From: CBDCGS01 sp965216915
Lineage (GTDB): Bacteria > Pseudomonadota > Alphaproteobacteria > UBA828
Length of the DNA: 64,000 nt
Reading direction: 5' to 3'
NCBI GenBank assembly: GCA_965216915.1
Contig: CBDCGS010000005.1
Coordinates: 310,001 to 374,000, forward strand
Shown: positions 62,565 through 64,000 of the stretch, piece by piece
Numbering within the stretch: the stretch's first letter is position 1
Layout: each line of letters starts with the position of its first letter
Notes under the pieces: model-generated
The model's database searches: none
Told to the model about the DNA's origin: nothing
The model's input: only the letters and a program-made list of their open reading frames with translations
Translations under genes and position numbers: made by a program

Positions 62565-64000
62565 CTAGGCTAGGACGAAACCCTCGGCGCGGAACGGCAT
62601 GCGCCGGAGCCTGGTGCCGGTCGCGCGGAAGATGGCCGCCGCGAGCGCGGGTGCAACCGGCGGCAATCCGGGCTCGCCGACGCCGCCGACGGGCGAGTCG
62701 CCCATCACGATATGCACGTCGATCTCGGGCACCTGCCCGATCCCGATCCAGTCCAGGTCGTGAAACTGCGATTGTTCGATTTGGCCGTCGTGCACGGTCA
62801 GCCCGCCATTGAAGGCCATGTTGATGCCATCGACGATCGAGCCTTCCATCTGGGCGCGGATGATGTCGGGGTTCACGGGCGGGCCGCAGTCGATCGCGCA
62901 GGTCACGCGGTGCACGCGCACCTCGTCAAACTCCACGGAAAGCTCGACCACGTGGCCGACGATGCTGCCCATGCCGCGGTTGATCGCTAGGCCGCGGACG
63001 CGGCCCGGGAAGGGCGCGCGATCCCAGCCGCTGCGGTCGCGCAGCAGGCTGAGGACGCGGCGCATCGCAGGATCGCCATCGCCGATCAACCGGGCGCGCA
63101 GGGCGAACGGGTCGAGGTCGCTCAACACCGCGACCTCGTCGATGAAGCCCTCCTGGAAAAACGCGTTGTGGCGGTGCCCCACCGCCCGCCAGAAGCCGGC
63201 CGGAAGCCCGATCTCCTGGATCCGCACCGACGTCCTGCGGTGCGCGACGCGGTAGGACTGTTCCGCCAGGCCGTGGACCACCGAGACGTCGATGCCAAAC
63301 TCGGCGGCCGGCGGGAAGAGCCGCGTCATCACGGGCGGTGCGACCACCGTTGTTTCCCACGCGACCGGCAGGCCCGCTTCGTCGAGACCGCCGCGCATGC
63401 GGCCGACCACCATCCCGCCCGGCAGGTCGCAGGTCACATCCTCCTCGCGCGGCCAGATCAGCTTGACCGGCCGGCCGACCGCGCGCGCGACCAACGCGGC
63501 CTCCACCGCATAGTCATACTCGCCCCGCCGACCGAACCCGCCGCCGAGCAGCGTCGTGTGGACGCGCACGCGATCCGGCGACAGGCCCAGCGCCGTGCCG
63601 ACGCCGATCTGGATGGCGGTCGGGCTTTGGCAGGGCGCCCAAATCTCGGCGCCGTCCGCGTCGACGCGGGCCGTCGCGTTCATCGGCTCCATGGTGAAAT
63701 GGGCGATCAGCGGCACCTCGTAGATCATCTCGATCCGCTGCGGCGCACGTGCGAGCGCATCGGCGACATCGCCGGTCTCGACGACCGGCTCCGCGGGTAG
63801 GTCGAGGCCGGCGAGCAAATCTTGGCGGATGGTCTCCGTGGTGCGTCCGGCGTTCGGCCCGGGGTCCCAATCCGGACGCAACGCGCGGGCGCCCTTGAGC
63901 GCCGGCCAGTAGCTCTCCGCCACCACGGCGACGGCGTGGTCCAAAGGCACGACCTGATGCACGCCGGCGACGGCGAGCGCGGGGGCGGGATCGACCGCAC
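62565..64000 (-). CDS. Molybdopterin-binding large subunit of a xanthine dehydrogenase/isoquinoline oxidoreductase-type enzyme, partial
   Basis: C-terminal 478 or so residues of a molybdenum hydroxylase catalytic subunit; the frame continues beyond the window edge, so the start is missing. Features are VVAESYWPALKGARALRPDWDPGPNA, LGGGFGRRGEYDYAVEAALVARAVG, VRGLAINRGMGSIVGHVVE, CAIDCGPPVNPDIIRAQMEGSIV, and VGEPGLPPVAPALAAAIFRATG with the catalytic Glu. The overall pattern is closest to the isoquinoline 1-oxidoreductase beta type. The matching iron-sulfur subunit is not in the window. Substrate unknown. Confidence 0.9.
   Translation of the reverse strand, partial: AVDPAPALAVAGVHQVVPLDHAVAVVAESYWPALKGARALRPDWDPGPNAGRTTETIRQDLLAGLDLPAEPVVETGDVADALARAPQRIEMIYEVPLIAHFTMEPMNATARVDADGAEIWAPCQSPTAIQIGVGTALGLSPDRVRVHTTLLGGGFGRRGEYDYAVEAALVARAVGRPVKLIWPREEDVTCDLPGGMVVGRMRGGLDEAGLPVAWETTVVAPPVMTRLFPPAAEFGIDVSVVHGLAEQSYRVAHRRTSVRIQEIGLPAGFWRAVGHRHNAFFQEGFIDEVAVLSDLDPFALRARLIGDGDPAMRRVLSLLRDRSGWDRAPFPGRVRGLAINRGMGSIVGHVVELSVEFDEVRVHRVTCAIDCGPPVNPDIIRAQMEGSIVDGINMAFNGGLTVHDGQIEQSQFHDLDWIGIGQVPEIDVHIVMGDSPVGGVGEPGLPPVAPALAAAIFRATGTRLRRMPFRAEGFVLA

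Overview
This window is a high-G+C alphaproteobacterial chromosome segment, probably from the Rhodospirillales or a related order. The evidence is a 5-aminolevulinate synthase (the alphaproteobacterial route to heme), LpxI rather than LpxH, a short prolyl-tRNA synthetase, RNase J, and the syntenic blocks nuo-birA-coaX-rnj-mce and dnaE-rpsB-tsf-pyrH-frr-uppS-cdsA-rseP-bamA-ompH-lpxD-fabZ-lpxA-lpxI-lpxB. There is no phage, transposase, CRISPR array or rRNA. Most of the window is core genome.

Layout. 1-6.2 kb: aroC and fabI, a glycine-zipper surface protein, pdxH, a cation-efflux transporter, a small membrane protein and hemA. 6.5-17.4 kb: an accessory catabolic block with an SDR oxidoreductase, an XRE-cupin regulator, a divergent luciferase-like oxidoreductase, a type III glutamine synthetase-like ligase (GlnT/GmaS family), a D-hydantoinase-type amidohydrolase, and four genes in the order beta-delta-alpha-gamma of heterotetrameric sarcosine oxidase / N-methylglutamate dehydrogenase. 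17.4-31.3 kb: an ankyrin protein, then the envelope/lipid A and translation block, all on the minus strand. 31.4-36.0 kb: rpsB and dnaE, both broken by many small indels confined to about 32.04-33.87 kb. 36.2-40.6 kb: two small plus-strand genes, lolD, lolC and proS. 40.7-44.3 kb: a histidine kinase/response regulator pair, a secreted unknown, tag and a DUF1467 gene. 44.3-62.3 kb: mce, rnj, coaX, birA and the complete 14-gene nuo operon, then tRNA-Asp. 62.6-64.0 kb: a molybdenum hydroxylase large subunit that runs off the window.

How the genes work together. The envelope block makes and exports outer membrane components: LpxA/D/I/B for lipid A, FabZ for acyl chains, BamA and OmpH/Skp for outer membrane proteins, RseP for envelope stress, UppS and CdsA for lipid carriers, and LolCD for lipoproteins. 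dxr, often found between cdsA and rseP, is missing and a 340-base gap lies there. The nuo operon encodes all of respiratory complex I.

The best candidate for an undescribed system is the 7.2-17.4 kb block. A glutamate-amine ligase family protein and a sarcosine/N-methylglutamate oxidoreductase would resemble the N-methylglutamate pathway, but the usual glutamate-synthase-like mgs genes are absent and a cyclic-amide hydrolase lies between the two. The delta subunit carries a long Pro/Glu-rich tail built on direct DNA repeats and lacks classical zinc ligands. Other points of note are a two-copy hairpin element whose CTAG ends supply the stop codons of two unrelated genes, REP-like repeats (one encodes the end of lpxB), a perfect 16-bp inverted repeat before a small gene, and the insertion-biased error patch across dnaE and rpsB.
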